Source: Rhipicephalus microplus (Eukaryota; Arthropoda; Arachnida; Ixodida; Ixodidae). Taken from it: a stretch of DNA of 64,000 nucleotides. The notes below the pieces were generated by a model that saw nothing but the letters and a program-made list of their open reading frames with translations, made no database searches and was not told the DNA's origin. Below are positions 22,706 to 35,519 of the stretch, piece by piece (position 1 is the stretch's first letter; each line of letters opens with the position of its first letter). The translations under genes were made by a program, and so were the position numbers. The DNA is taken from positions 83,363,817 to 83,427,816 of the forward strand of contig NC_134702.1 of assembly GCF_043290135.1 (NCBI RefSeq). Reading direction: 5' to 3'.

Positions 22706-23699
22706 TTGCTTATTTTTACACTTCAGACAAGAATTTAAAGCATAATTTGCGTAGCAAAATGAAAAATATTCTTTGAGTCTCTATTGTTTTATATGTTCAC
22801 ATAAGGTGGCGAGCGCCTAGAACGGAAAGGTCTTGCATATTGATTTTACAGTTTACAAGCACTTGTTGCGGTGTTCACAAAGGAATAAAATGCAAACGTC
22901 CCAATCGCATGTTAACGCTGAATTTGAGAACGACGCATAATGCGTCGTTAGTCAGTTATAGGCGCCCTCTGCAGAAACCGTCAAACTAGGAGGTAATCTA
23001 GTTTTGAAGCACTCTTCGTGGAACATAGATAAGGAAAAGTGGCCCGTCAAAATCGATTAGCACAAACAAGGTCAAGTTCGCTGTAGGTAAAATAGTTATT
23101 TCAAGCTATATATATGTATATATATATATATTGTAAGAGTAGCACCTAATAATACATCCGAGTGGGATAAAGCTTATGCACAGCGCTCCGTTGTGAACAA
23201 GATCACTCTACTCTCAATCTATTTCGCCCCCTCTCTCTCACTCACTCGCCTTCGAAAAAAAATCGCGATCTAAAAAGAAGCAGCATTGTTGCACTCACTC
23301 GAGTTTGGATATTTTGTCTACGTGAGACAACTTTCTTAAGATTCGTCGGTGTAGTTACCGAGAAGTGCGTGAAATAGGAGACCGTGACTATTGAACTTTG
23401 AGAGGTGCGGCCGCGGACGACGAAAAGCCCGTGCCACCAAACAATGGCCCCCGAAACGTGCGACTCGAGCAACTTGCAACTCTCAGAGGAAACGCGCGCG
23501 GCGCGCGTATCCCCACCTGTTGAGCGCATGTGGAAGTCTCTGGCGCGAGGAGGAGCGGCTGCCCGACAGGTGTTTTCCTCCTCCTCCTCCCTCCTTCTTT
23601 CGTCGCGATGCCGACAAAAGAAATCTGGGAGCGGAGGAGGTGCGAGGGAAGGCGGCCGCGTCACTGCACACCGTTATGTTTCTGCCGCCGCCGACGCGC
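22706..23699. other. Unrecognised stretch upstream of tRNA-Ser
   Basis: It has a short TA run near 23110 and becomes GC-rich from 23400 up to the tRNA gene. Long open frames in the GC-rich part overlap each other and the tRNA, so I do not call them genes. Confidence 0.4.
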
Positions 23700-23781
23700 G
23701 CAGTCGTGGCCGAGTGGTTAAGGCGATGGACTTGAAATCCATTGGGATCTTCCCGCGCAGGTTCGAATCCTGCCGGCTGCG
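23700..23781 (+). tRNA. tRNA-Ser (anticodon UGA)
   Basis: This is an 82-nt class II tRNA. Acceptor GCAGTCG (23700-23706) pairs with CGGCTGC (23774-23780), with one T:G wobble, and the discriminator is G. The A-box region is TGGCCGAGTGG. The anticodon stem-loop is ATGGA-CTTGAAA-TCCAT, giving TGA. A long variable arm (GGGATCTTCCC) and a T-arm GCAGG-TTCGAAT-CCTGC follow. A T-run from 23786 is a pol III terminator. All stems are intact, unlike the SINE heads in this window, so I call it functional. Confidence 0.95.
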
Positions 23782-23785
23782 GTAC

Positions 23786-23798
23786 TTTTTTTTTTTTA
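23786..23798 (+). terminator. Pol III T-run terminator of tRNA-Ser
   Basis: An uninterrupted T-run starts 5 bases after the tRNA. Confidence 0.85.
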
Positions 23799-23990
23799 CC
23801 TAAAAACCTTTTTTTTATTTATTTCATCAGCCATATTATGCTCGAAGCTGTGCGATCGATTTTCGCACTAGTGCACATGACTCGTTACTCTCAATCATAC
23901 TTTCCGCACGCAAGCAAGCGTTGTTGTGCTTGCTTGCGTGCGTTTCTTCATCGAATTTGAATGTTTCTTCATCGCTGTTGCCGATCTAGC

Positions 23991-24062
<72 letters not shown>
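23991..24062. repeat. (AAT)n microsatellite
   Basis: About 23 AAT triplets. Confidence 0.98.
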
Positions 24063-24063
<1 letters not shown>

Positions 24064-24186
24064 GAAGCGGGAAAAAACCGGCATTTTTACGTTAGCGCCG
24101 AATAATCAATCATTGCGGTAGAAGTATTGACTAACCCACAAAGACAAGAAAAAAATCAGGAAGAATGAAAGACTAAACAATATGCA

Positions 24187-24285
24187 CGGAGGGGGGGGGG
24201 GGGGGTCGAAGGTTCTTTGGCCACCATCCCATGTATTCCTATGGCAGCGTAGCTTTGGAACTTTTGACCCCCTCCCCCTGTATAC
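24187..24285. repeat. Small G-run/C-run inverted repeat
   Basis: A G-run with GGTCGAAGGTTC at the left and GGAACTTTTGACCCCCTCCC at the right are inverted, imperfect copies about 100 bp apart. It is possibly a tiny DNA-element remnant. Confidence 0.45.
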
Positions 24286-26227
24286 ATATATAATATGTGG
24301 CGATTAAAGCATCAGTAGTGTTTATCAATATATTAGTGGCAGTGTGACCACGCAGTTCATACAGCGTGGTCCCATTGCGGATAGAGTCGGTGCTGATAAT
24401 ATTTTGTGTGGCCTTACGTATATCGTGACGATGAGCTATGTTCATACATACGACACTAATAAATGGAGCAATAATATTAACTACAAACTGTTCATTAACT
24501 ATAAGTTGTTCATTAAATATGTGTCCCTTCAAAAATCACAAAGAGTACTCATTGTGCGTCTTCGATAATCAGGATGTGGCTGCGGTCCAAGCATTTTGCT
24601 AAGTTATCTTCGGTGTACCCTGTTCAATCGATCACTCACTTTAGCGCGTCATTCTTTGTATTGCGGGCATTCTCAATAGTGACATGCTACAACGCTCCTC
24701 CGAGGCATCGGGATGATCATAGTGGTCGCACTCTGAGGACGTTCTTTTGATACGGCACAAGAAATGGAACGGTGCATATGTGAAACACCTAATCGTAGAC
24801 GATGCAGGAATTAAGCAAATAATCGATGAAACGGATACATTTGATACGAGAATGAAGACACCGTATGGTCATGAAACATCCATGAACAATTTGTGGAGCA
24901 CTTCGGAAAGAACACTCTTGCTTTTCGCTTGAGTACGGTCACTGCATGGTTTCAAGAGACTCCTTTTTGTGCGCTGCAGTGCCTGTCTGCAATCTCGTTT
25001 CCGAACACTCCTTCGTGGCTCGGTAGCCACTGAAGACAGACTTCGTGACCCGCCAAAGAAGCGATGGTAATTGCCAATTGTCAAACAATGCTCGTTTGTT
25101 GTTGTTGTTGTTTGTTGTGCGGTGAGTGTTTTTTTTTTCTCGTATATATAGTAATACGCATTCCGAAGACACAGAGTGATCTATGAAGGACATTATACAG
25201 ATATGCACATCGAACTATCTTCCTTTCTTTCTTTTTTTCTCTTCCTTTAGCAGTATTCCCTAGAGCCCCGACCTCTGAAAAGGGCAAACCTTCGGCGGAG
25301 CTCTATGCTAGAAAACTTGTCAGAAAGAATAAAAGTCTACAATATCGAAAGAAAAAGAAAACACCCACAAGATACATTGGCCACTTGAACAAGGAAGAGC
25401 AGTGTAACGGCTGCGTACACCGACATTGACCCCGACGGCGTTATCGTCTCGAACGAAATTATCATTATAAGATCGCGGCTCGCTTCGCAGTGGTGATTCA
25501 GAAACGACCACCGCAAACATCAAGCGCTCTTCGGCCACAATCATTTCCCAGGTATGCGCAAGGTCATCGCGGGCACAAACGCTTATAAAGAGAGACCCCA
25601 CCTGAGCCTATCGACCTTTCAGCACTGCAAAAAAAAAAAACCAAAACCGTTCAACGATGCTGAACAGCGCAACGGAAAAGAGACAAGATGAGCGCTGACC
25701 TGCAAGTTGTTTTAATCCCATACGAATGGAAAGTATATACAACGGCGCCGAAAACGCTGAAAAAGAAAAGTAAAAAAATGTAACAATATTCAACATCGTG
25801 AACCAGTACCGACTCGTCCCGCTTTTTACATTACCGTAGAAAAAAAAATAGCAGTCTCCGAAACATTTTCGCATTCCATCTCTTCGAAATGCGCCACCCA
25901 CGGCCGAAAATCAGACTTCCAACTTCATTTAACCTGTATTGTTCACCGTTACAGCATGAAAAAGATAAGAAGTCAGTGTACCAGCCAACAGTTTATTGCG
26001 CTCACTTTTTGCTGTGGTGTCGATATATACAACTATATTCCGTGACACGCCCAAATCCAAAACTCGTCGAGACCTGGTACAGTTCAAATGCTGGGCACCT
26101 CTTCCTTCTAAATCGTACAGATCGCTTTGATAGCGCGTGCTGTACGCCCCATGCACACTGGAGCATTTAGTTCAAACCAGAATTCCCCCAACATTACAGG
26201 CATAGCTCGGCGGCAAAAATATGGAAC
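24286..26227. other. Unrecognised AT-rich stretch
   Basis: I see no supported gene. It includes a (GTT)n run near 25098 and a 12-bp A-run near 25629. Confidence 0.4.
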
Positions 26228-26307
26228 TCTCTCACCAGTGGCGTAACTAGATAGGACGGCGCCCAGGGCAAATATATTTCCGCGCCCCTCATTATGCCCG
26301 TGATAAT

Positions 26308-26331
26308 GTTTGTTATTATTATTATTATTAT

Positions 26332-26367
<36 letters not shown>

Positions 26368-26481
26368 TAATAATAATAATATTATTATTAATAATAATTA
26401 TTACTACAGCTCCTATTAATAATAATATTATTATTATTAATAATAATAATATTATTATTAATAATAATTATTACTACAGCC
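26308..26481. repeat. Compound (ATT)/(AAT) microsatellite
   Basis: Alternating ATT and AAT blocks form self-complementary segments. One block with CTACAGC is nearly duplicated (around 26400 and 26470). Confidence 0.95.
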
Positions 26482-26639
26482 CCCCCCCCCCCATTAAAAG
26501 CGCTAATGTAGGCTTCCGCGATTGCCTACTGGCGCGCGGCGGGCCATTTCGGAGGCCAAGGGCCACCAGTTCTGATTTCGATGAGCTACGCCCGCGTTTT
26601 TGTATAGTATTTTTCTTTTTTTATTCAAACTTCCGGAAG

Positions 26640-27170
26640 TCCCTTACCCGTCATTGTTCTCTTCCAGTCCACACTGCAAAAATCTTGACGGCACGGGCGC
26701 TTCCCAGGCCCAAGTTTCTCGTACCTAAGCTTTCGCGCTATTTGTGCATCCCAAGGAATGCAGGGTGAGTACAAAACAAAGCAACCAGCTAGACACCGCG
26801 CCCTCGGGTCTGGTATGGGGGTTAAACTGGTCGGAGTGTTCTGCCGTTTCGCTCCGTTCGCTGTTCCATTGATGGAGGTCATCCTTGTGCGGCCGCATTC
26901 TTTCAGGGAAGTTCTTGGTTTCTCCAACGTACGAAGCGGGGCAGTCGGCACATGCTGTCGGGTACACTACGCTCTGCGCTTTTTTCGCAGGTGCGTGTTC
27001 TTTGGGCCAAAGGATGAACCTGCCCATGGCGGTGGATGGCATGTGGGAAACGTTGACCCCCGCCCTTCTATTGCTTTGCTGGCGCCCGCGATGCAGGGAA
27101 TCAACAAACGTCGCCGTCGTGTCACGCTTTCTCCGTCTTTCCTCCAGAGAACTCTGCGAATAAACGCCTT
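26640..27170 (-). pseudogene. Penelope-like element fragment with GIY-YIG endonuclease remnant
   Basis: Minus-strand ORF 27042-26725 reads [20 protein letters not shown], then [20 protein letters not shown] and EHSDQF. This is the GIY-YIG endonuclease signature of Penelope-like elements, with the family's CxxC. Upstream sequence (to about 27170) fits the end of the reverse transcriptase but has stops, so the copy is dead. It lies entirely within the hAT-like element at 26236-27710, as captured or earlier-inserted cargo. Confidence 0.75.
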
Positions 27171-27719
27171 TGTTTAGCCTTTGGTGCCGAGGTCACGGAT
27201 TATATTCGCCCTTCCTTCCGCCGCTGCGTGGACGATTAGTCGTTGGACGATCGGCTATTTCGTTGGAGTTTTCTGTTCTTACTCAAAAAAGGTGCATTCG
27301 AACTTTTTTATTTTATTTTGTTTACGTACGTGGTTGGTTTCAGGGAAGCTTTCAGTAAGTGGTTTGGGAGGCTGGTGGGGTTCGCTGAAACTCATCTAAC
27401 CCAGTGCTGCGGAGCACAAAACAAAGCTTAGCCGAGGGTCATGGGAAGGCACGGAGGTAGCGCAGCAAAATGAAAATAGAGGATCCTTTTCCCGATGCAA
27501 AAGCCATTGCGGCAACCCTTTCCTTCACCACCATCCCCACTTCCAGTCGTACATTACAACCTCGCCCCTCCCCCCTTCCAGGCGGTTTTACGGAAAAAAA
27601 CATTGACAACCTTTCCAGGGGGCGCCAACCCGAGGACTCGGCTTGGCGCCCCCTCCCTAGTGGCGCCCGGGGCACTTGTACCCCCTTGCCCCCCCCTAGT
27701 TACGCCACTGTCTCTCACT

Positions 27720-27895
27720 CAGTCGAGGAACATGCCTTGGGCTTCGACTCAATCGGGCTCACACTCACCGAAATTTTCCTCAGCCGAACGGTCTCACACT
27801 AACGAAAATTCTCTTCCACCGGGCTCAAACTCACCCAAATATTATTCACCCGGGCTCACTCAGACACAAACTCACGGCTCGATCTGAGTGAGTCG
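27720..27895. repeat. Degenerate minisatellite, ~32-38 bp units
   Basis: Successive units built on GGGCTCACACTCACCGAAAT share GGGCTCA, ACTCAC and a CACCC/CAGCC end. The hAT-like element inserted at its left edge. Confidence 0.65.
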
Positions 27896-28434
27896 ACTCA
27901 CGAGCGATTTCACCGACCTGTGCATACAGGCGACTTCTGCGGCTGCGACGCTACGAGTCTCCAACGAGTTCGCTACTCTCTACCCGAAACCCAGCAGCCA
28001 AACCCAGATTGCTCGGGCATCTGCAGCCTTGACGTTCCGGAGGATTACAGCTCTCTCGCGTCGCCCGCTGCGGGCTGGTCACCTCCGTTCACGTGTATAT
28101 ACATATACTGCCGCAGCGCCCAAGTGCAAGATAACGGGCGCTGCTCCGCCTCGAGAAGGGCGCTGGCACGAGGAAGAGCAGAACCGGCAGCGGGCGCGCC
28201 ATGCCAGCCAGATAAGGGGCAACTATAGACGGCACGGACATGGCAACGATGGGGATGCGTATAGTGCGGAGACGTCCAAGCATTCCATATGGGAATACGA
28301 ACTACAGTTTCCCGGGAAGCTTATATCTATGGGTCGGCAGAAACGCCGAGTCGAATAGGGTATCATTCGAGTCTTACTTCCCAGTTTACAAACATTGACG
28401 ACTCCGGTTTGAGTGAGTTGACTCATTATCTTTC

Positions 28435-28590
28435 TTTAGCCATTTTCGATTCAGCGCGAAACGGGCGGGCACGAAAAGATGGACACAATATAAGATGACA
28501 CGGACGAACACGGTCAGCGCTCGTCCGCGTCGTATCATCGCTTGGTCTTTTCGTGCTCGTCCGCTTCCCGTTGAATCAAAAATGGCTAAA
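28435..28590. repeat. 156-bp inverted repeat (MITE-like)
   Basis: TTTAGCCATTTTCGATTCAG at 28435 pairs with CGTTGAATCAAAAATGGCTAAA-type sequence ending at 28590. The arms are about 45 bp with mismatches, and inner GACACGGACGAACAC-type sequences are also partly complementary. Confidence 0.6.
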
Positions 28591-30848
28591 ATTTCAAACA
28601 GTAACACACCTCTTTGTAGGAAGGACCCACCATCGGAGGAGCTGCAGCAGGTTGCACGCAGATCTAGAGCCTTGCGAGATATGCAAGTTTCCTCCTTTCA
28701 GGGCATGTTGAAAGCATGGTTGTTCTTAACAGCAAAGCTTGGACAAGCGAACAACAACTGGGCGCACCCATTGCGATACATTAAATTCACATGCCGGCTA
28801 CCCGCGAGCTATCCTGCGCGTACGGCGTGCCATCTATCCCCCCCCCCCTTCACCTTACGCACACAACGCGCCGATAAGCATGCGTATCACTTCCCACCAG
28901 CCACATGCAAGGTCAGTTTAAAAACTTTGAAGATTCGTATTACGTCCCTTCTGAATTGTTCAGTGCCCATGCGAGAACACCACCATTCACCCTGTCATGT
29001 GGGTAGCCTATAGGATGAAGCGCTTCATTCAAAGCTTTTCTAATCTTCATGGCAGTCTGGGAATGAGCATGTTCACGTGGTTTCGCGGCAGCGCTTCGTC
29101 CCGTCTGTTCTTTCTGCGCCTTCGTTTTTCGAGCTGTTCTGCCGTCATACAGGCAACTCGCCATATTACGCTTCAGCAACCGCACCACCGCCGCCTTCCC
29201 AAATGCGTCCACCTCGGTCGCTTGTCCTCGAATGTCACGCTCGGGAGAGAGAGACTGGCTATAGCTGCACCCACGTGAAGACTCGCAATCAGTTGCGCGC
29301 CACTGGAAGCTAAGCCGCCTCCTCCCAACATATTTCGTAAGCCCAGCCACCGGTGCGAAGAAAAAATTCATTCAGCCGGGCATGTAGAGAGGCTTTGGTG
29401 TACGCGCGGATGCGCGTGATAAACGGAGCGAGCAGAGCCCGCTGTTGTGTTATACGCGCCAAGGCCGGAAGAACGAGACGCGTCCAAGCGGCACCTGTGC
29501 GGAGAGGTTGCATACGTAATCAGTCAATGGAAGAAATCGATCGTAAGAAGAAGAGCCTCCACCTCGCGCTGCGTGTGTCGCGTGAAAGATAAGTACGGCG
29601 AAAAAAAAATTATTGACGCGTCACCGTTTCAAGCATTCGTACTAGAGCAGGCTTTCGAAGCGTGTGCACACATAAAACAAGCGCGCGCGGAGTACGAAAT
29701 AGTTTCCGGTAGCGTTAATAAGATCTTTTAGTGGCTTCCACGACTAATTTTTAGTTTTGTCTGGAGTCTTGGAGCTGAAATTCCAGTATCCTGCATGGCC
29801 TAAGCACGAAACAGATTTTATAAAGTGTTGGTTTCGTTGTGTTCCCCTCTCATATCCCGATCGCTCAATCGCCAGCGTGTGCGGAAGGTAACTCAAGGCG
29901 GAAGGTAACTCAAAACCGTCCACGGACAGCCAAAAACAAAGAACGACAAAACTCTCGTCGTGACTGTCACTGGGCGACTTGGCGCTAAATTTCTAAAGCC
30001 GAATGTTTCGGAGCCGGAACCTGGCAACATCGCGAAATTAAAAACAAAACTACAAAACCGACTCACGCGGAAATACGTTCTTGATGAGAAAGACGAAGCC
30101 GAGATCGTTTCATCTCGTGTATAGACTCCTGTTATTGCAAAAGAGCACACGTACTTGACGATCGATTCAACGTAGCGTGATTCCGGCAGTGGATGTTGCC
30201 GCCAACGAGCGTCACGCGACGAGTGTGCGAGAAAAAGCTCTCAACCACTGGCGAGGCGAAGATGAGAGAGAGAAGGACTAATCTATTACGACGCCCATGA
30301 ATCGCGTGCTCTCTTGCACGTCTAGAACACGATCGTTGATGCGTTTTCTGTGGCACATAGCGTGCTTAGCTGAGTTGCTTGCTTCATTACACAACTTGTG
30401 CAGAAAAAAACAGCGCTGAAAACGCGAAGATAACGAGATGACAAAAGCACTGCACCGAGGAAAGAAAAAAAAATCAGGATCATGTCCGCCCTGCTATAAG
30501 TCATAGGTTTACGTTGTCCCCATAGCGACTGTTTTCGTGCTCAGCAACAACAATAGCTATAGTTCTTGGCGCATCGTCCATATATACCCATTAAAATTGT
30601 AAATTTACGTAACACACTGTCACCGCATATATAAGCACGAAACGGCAAACGGATGCCATTTTTCGAAGACAAAGACATCCCAAGAGCTATTCAACGCGTA
30701 TTCGCTAACGGGACAACACATCCAATTTCTGTAAAAAAAATGTGGCCCGACCTCGAAGGTAACACAGGTTTAACAAAAGGGCCCAGTCAGTCGCGCGATC
30801 TCAAGTACGGCATTCACTTGAAAACTACCAGCAGTCGTTAGCACCGAC
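28591..30848. other. Unrecognised stretch
   Basis: It contains a short direct duplication (GCGGAAGGTAACTCAA, twice, at 29880-29912). I see no supported gene. Confidence 0.4.
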
Positions 30849-31098
30849 TAATTGATTTATTGATATGTCGGGTTTCGCGTACCTATTAAAACCACCATAT
30901 GATTACGAGAGACGCCGTAGTGGAGGGCTCCGGGAATTTCGACCACCTGGGGTTATTTAACGTGCACCAAAATCCGCGCACACGGGCCTACAACATTTCC
31001 GCCTCCACCGGAAATGTAGCCGCCGCAGCCGGGATTCGATCCCGCGACCTGCGGGCCAGCAGCCGGATACCTTAGCCACTAGACCACCGCGGCGGGGA
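30849..31098 (-). mobile_element. Ruka-like SINE, near full length
   Basis: On the minus strand it begins CCCCGCCGCGGTGGTCTAGT, has the B-box GGGATCGAATCCC, a body with GGCGGAAATGTTGTAGGCCC and CACCACGGCGT-type blocks, and an AATCAATTAGT-type tail. It is nearly identical in plan to the copy at 35681. Confidence 0.9.
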
Positions 31099-32544
31099 GC
31101 TATGAAATTTCCCATGCAGCATAGTATGCATTGTCACAATATTTATAAGTTATGCCTCGAAACAATTCTCGCAACCCTCGCGCAAACGGTAAAACAAGCC
31201 CGGATACGCGCACAAGTACAATGTTTACGAAATTTTTCCCAGCCTGCGTATACTATAGGGGGTGTATATATGCGCGCCCCTTCCATGAAGGCTCCTTATA
31301 AGGTGTACGCGCTATATCAAGCTTGGGGGCGCTATAACAGTTTGCTTTTAGGGAACAACAGCTTCGGGGAACAGAACGTCGTACTTTTTTCCCCTTTCAT
31401 TCAAACGTCCCGAATATAAATCTTCAAATAACAAAAATAGGAAGCTGCTTCCTTGCTTGGTCGTCTGGCGCACAGTGCAAGCGCCACTCCAATCTATCCG
31501 CGTCGCCCCTAAAGCCGTCCTTTCGGGATCCGAACGTCAGCGAGCCATCGCGAAAAGTATCGGGGCTCCCTCATATCGCCGTTCGCTCGCAGGGCACGTC
31601 AGGAATGCGAGGACGCCAAGGGCCCGAGAAAGGAAAAAAAAAAGGAGCACAAATGGCACGCACCGAACTCGAAAGCCACCGCTCGTCGGTTTTCTGTATA
31701 TGTCCCACAATTCCTCTTCCTGTCGAGAGTTCTCTTTCTTCTTCTTCCTTCGACATCTACTCCATTTGTATGTTGTGGCACTTTTTTTTTCGTTTTGAAA
31801 GCCCAAAGATAGAGCCCCCGAATAGAGGACCCATAAGTATAGAGAGGGGACAGCACGCTGTTGCAAATACGCGCACTTTGAAAGGAGACGCGCGCAGGCG
31901 TGAAAACGCACTTAGCTGTCGCCGCATTTCAGGAGCGAACAAAAAGAAACCTAGTTAACGAAGAACAAAACAAAAATAACGGAATAGGCGCATTTGCACG
32001 GAGTAGCAGACGGGAAGAACAGCGGCGAGCCAAAACGAACCAAAGCAGCTTCCACGGGAGTGAGTGGTTGTGCGCTTCGTGTGGCAAACTGGGAAATAAA
32101 AAAAAAAACGTAGCGGGGAAGTAGACGAATGCTGCCGTACGTACAAGCATTCATGGTAAACGTGTGCAGTACGCTTCCAAATTTATGCCTACTGCCAAAA
32201 ACGGCAAAAGCTCAGAAATGACGGCCTTTTTCTCTTTCTCTCTTTCCCTCATTAAGACACGTAATCTACAAAAACTAGCCACTGAATTCACTCCACCTGT
32301 CTTAAAATTTGAAGACAACCACTTGAGTGCTTGACGCGATACAGTGTCTGCGCGTACGTGTAACAAGTGCCTTAGAAGCTGGCTTTCCCACACTGAAGAG
32401 CTTTATGGGGGAAAGCGAGCTTGCACGAACCCCTCACTTAGCATCATAACAGGAAGGACACTTCAAAAATGTACGAAGTCATACAGCCGCTAATATTACT
32501 ATGATTATGACTTAGGCTAATGTTAACAATAATTGTTGTCGTTT
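31099..32544. other. Unrecognised stretch
   Basis: I recognise no gene or element. Long open frames at 31537-31958 overlap on both strands. Confidence 0.4.
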
Positions 32545-32690
32545 AGCACCCCAAAACATCGATATATTTATGAGAGACACCGTAGTGCAGGGCTTCAGAA
32601 ATTTCGACCTCCTGGGGTTCCTTAATTAACGAGCACCTAAATCTAACCCTATGGGCCTCAAGCATTCTCGCCTTCATAATGACCAAAGAT
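32545..32690 (-). mobile_element. Ruka-like SINE 3' fragment
   Basis: The plus strand shows TATGAGAGACACCGTAGTGC, then TTCGACCTCCTGGGGTTCCT, a GAGCACCTAAAT block and GGGCCTCAAGCATTCTCGCC. The tRNA head is absent. Confidence 0.75.
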
Positions 32691-34769
32691 AAAACTAAAA
32701 ATTACAATTACTGGTTATTGAAAGCACCGGAACGCAATTCGGCGACTCGAACCTTTGAAAAGCCGTTAGAATGTTATTCTTAATTTTACCCGAAGGACGA
32801 CTTATCGAAATAACGTTTAGTCACGTTCAGTTATCTCGGAAACGGAGAGTGTTAAAAATCAGGCTACGCTCACAATTTGTCTTCCGCGAAATTTCACATG
32901 CGAGTGTCGGCAAAAACGGTCACACATTCAAAGCGAACTTGCATCCACGGAGGACTTTTCAACAAGCGGAGGGCCAGAAGCTATTTTGACTGCCTTTGGC
33001 ACTCCTCCTCACGACCGAATTTAACTTTCGCCCTTACCAAAGTGAGACCACCTCTATCAGGAATCAAAAGCGCCATCACGCGCCCCAGCAACTGAACGTC
33101 ATTCAGACAATAATTCACCACGGTGGATCTTTAGAAATGAGAAACATGTTACATGCAGCAGCTTACTATAGATTGGTACGCGTACGCTGATCCCCCGACT
33201 TATTCTGTTTCCTAACGACGGCGTACACCACAATGAGCGTGAATCGAACCCTGCGGCAAGGTTGGAAGAAACTAGACACACGCAAGCCGCGAATTCTCGT
33301 GCGCGCATGCAGAGCGGCCACGTAATGCACCAAATCCGCAAGCGGCTCCCACGAGAAAGAACCGAACAGCGACCTTTCCCGTATACCGAACCGTGCCAGG
33401 CTAGTACGTATAGACGCGAGCGGTGAGGGAACATAGTTGATAACGCGGACGCAACAATGGAGAAGCGAACGGTGCGCCCTCACTGCAACAGCGGGCGGTC
33501 CCGAGCGTGAGAGGGTGTACAGTTATACGTACTATAAAGATAGAGGCAAAGAAGCGTATAATAACAACAAGCGGTGGCCGGATTCAGTGCGCCGGTGGCC
33601 TGCATCGTGATGCAGCGCCAGCGTCGGCGGCAACTCTGCTTTCCCGCTTCCTCGTTCCAAGCACGCCCTTCCCCCTCAACTGTATATATACGCACGCTTT
33701 CTCTGCGAGGAATCCCTGTACGCATGCCAGCGAGGAGCATCCATCGCGACGCCGCTGCACAGCTGTCTGGGGGACGCGTGTGGGACGGGGATGTCTGAAG
33801 GCGAGAGTCGCCGTTTATTAAGGCAGCGTATAGCGTGTCAAGGCCTCGTCGCGTGCAGCGAGGGACTCCCTCCGCGTTCCTTGAAGATTGTATGCACACG
33901 CATACACACACACACATACGAGGATACGTCGGCAACGCGGTGATTTAACGGCGACCGAATAACGGAAGCGTCGGGCCGCCGTCGCCGCGGGCGGCTTGCA
34001 CAAAACGCGCGCCGGCCACGTGACCAGGCAGCGATGCGAGCAGCGTGTTTGCACGTGCTGAAAAGCAATCGACAATTCCTGAGAGCCTTAGAAGAGGAAG
34101 AAGGCGCCTAATTTCTACTCGTAGAGTAAGCCAGAAAGAGACAAGGAAGTACGTGGCAGAAAGGGGTGTGGGGGTAATGGCTTTTAAAAAAGAAAAAAAA
34201 ATGAAAAGAAAAGTGAGACCCGCAACTGTCTTCATCAGAGTGCGACACCTGAGCTCACACGGGATGGAATAAAAAGGGATCATACGAGACAAGTATAGAT
34301 ATTGAGAGAAAAGTGAACGATTGCGAGACGGTTAGAGAAGTCCGTGGACGGGGCACCGATTAACGAGCGGTCGTCGAAGAGAGGACATCGCGGAAGGGAC
34401 AATCGTCAGCCCCGAAATCCACCGAACGTCTCCCTCGTAGCAGATTGCGAGTACCAGGCCAACACTGCGCTGCAGCGTTGTGTTGGTAGTGGCCGAACAT
34501 GTAACGTGGAATTTTTTTCGTATTTCGCTGGTATCTGTAGTAATCACAGAAACACTAACAATCAACAGATATAAAATTAGGAACTGTCTTATCGCACATT
34601 TCTAACCAACATCTCTCTCTCTCTTTCTCGGTGTGTGTGGGTAAAAGCTATTTATGTCAAGCCTCGTTAACTCGGAAAATAGGATAATTCCATAACTCGA
34701 ACTATCCATGAAGCCAACGAGCTCGACCAATCACGCAGCGCTAGAATGCGAGAACCTCGTGTTCTTTGA
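32691..34769. other. Unrecognised stretch
   Basis: No recognisable gene. Several overlapping open frames around 33100-34290 are not supported by motifs or splice sites. A short CA run lies near 33905. Confidence 0.4.
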
Positions 34770-34862
34770 CGTACGTGCACCTCAATCTAAGTGTACGGGC
34801 TTCTAGCATGGTTGCCTCCATGGAAAGTGCCGCCGCCACGGCCTGGATACGGTGTACTATAT
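34770..34862 (-). mobile_element. Ruka-like SINE internal fragment
   Basis: CGTGCACCTCAATCTAAGTG, GGGCTTCTAGCATGGTTGCC and GCCGCCACGGCCTGGATAC follow the family order on the minus strand. Confidence 0.55.
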
Positions 34863-35519
34863 ATACTATTTTTCGTAAGACACCTGGGCGCCCCCATCGT
34901 GGGCTTTTTAGCCGTTCTCTCACTTATAATATCTTGACGTGAATCAACAAGGACACGAAACATATTACGCAGCAACCCAACCGTATTCATGCCTATGCGT
35001 CTGCCCTAACACTGTCCGTATAGTTACTAAATACACAAGGCAAAAACGAGCCCAACGTGGCGACAGGGAAACCCATATCCGTAATACAGTCTATAGAAGA
35101 GCGCAGTAGGCTCACTCTCCGGCGGAGGTTATGTGTTGGGATGGCTCTAAAAACATTGCCAATTTGTGTGTTCTCTCTTCGCCCGGGCGGCGGCACTGGC
35201 ATCGTCGTCATCAAAACTTTGGAGGAGCTACGCCTGAAAAAGCCAGCCAGCTCTTCCAGAACAGCAGTTGTCAAGCCACGTGTATTCATTGCGGTAGACG
35301 TTGTGGCGCCAAGATTTTTTTTTTTTTTCGGCAGAGATTAGCCGTATGCAGCATGCATCAAATCTGTGTGCCTTTCAGTGCCTGATCCACGTCGCAACAC
35401 CGCGAAAGCGGTGCCAAACAGACTACGTGCATACGTGAAGTGTCGTTGTTTGGCATCTCAAAGAATCAGAACAGGCGCAAAGAATGCGAAAAGAACCTGT
35501 CAGGGCAGACAGGCTTACA
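34863..35519. other. Unrecognised stretch
   Basis: Nothing recognised. It may include the upstream part of the Penelope remnant that is clear from about 35520. Confidence 0.35.

Larger units (their letters stand above)
26236..27710. mobile_element. hAT-like (Tip100-type ends) non-autonomous element with 8-bp target duplication
   Basis: Terminal inverted repeats CAGTGGCGTAACTAG (26236-26250) and CTAGTTACGCCACTG (27696-27710) are perfect over 15 bp. The flanks carry the same 8 bp, TCTCTCAC, at 26228-26235 and 27711-27718. An 8-bp duplication with CAGTGGCG ends is typical of hAT, Tip100 group. No transposase is inside. The cargo is a compound ATT/AAT microsatellite and a decayed Penelope-like fragment on the minus strand. 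Total length is 1475 bp. Confidence 0.88.

Noticed and set aside
23391..23803. Open frames over the tRNA-Ser region
   Set aside because: They overlap each other and the tRNA gene, and owe their length to GC-rich sequence.
30849..31098. A tRNA gene on the minus strand
   Set aside because: The tRNA-like head lacks a proper cloverleaf and is followed by the SINE body, so it is a SINE.
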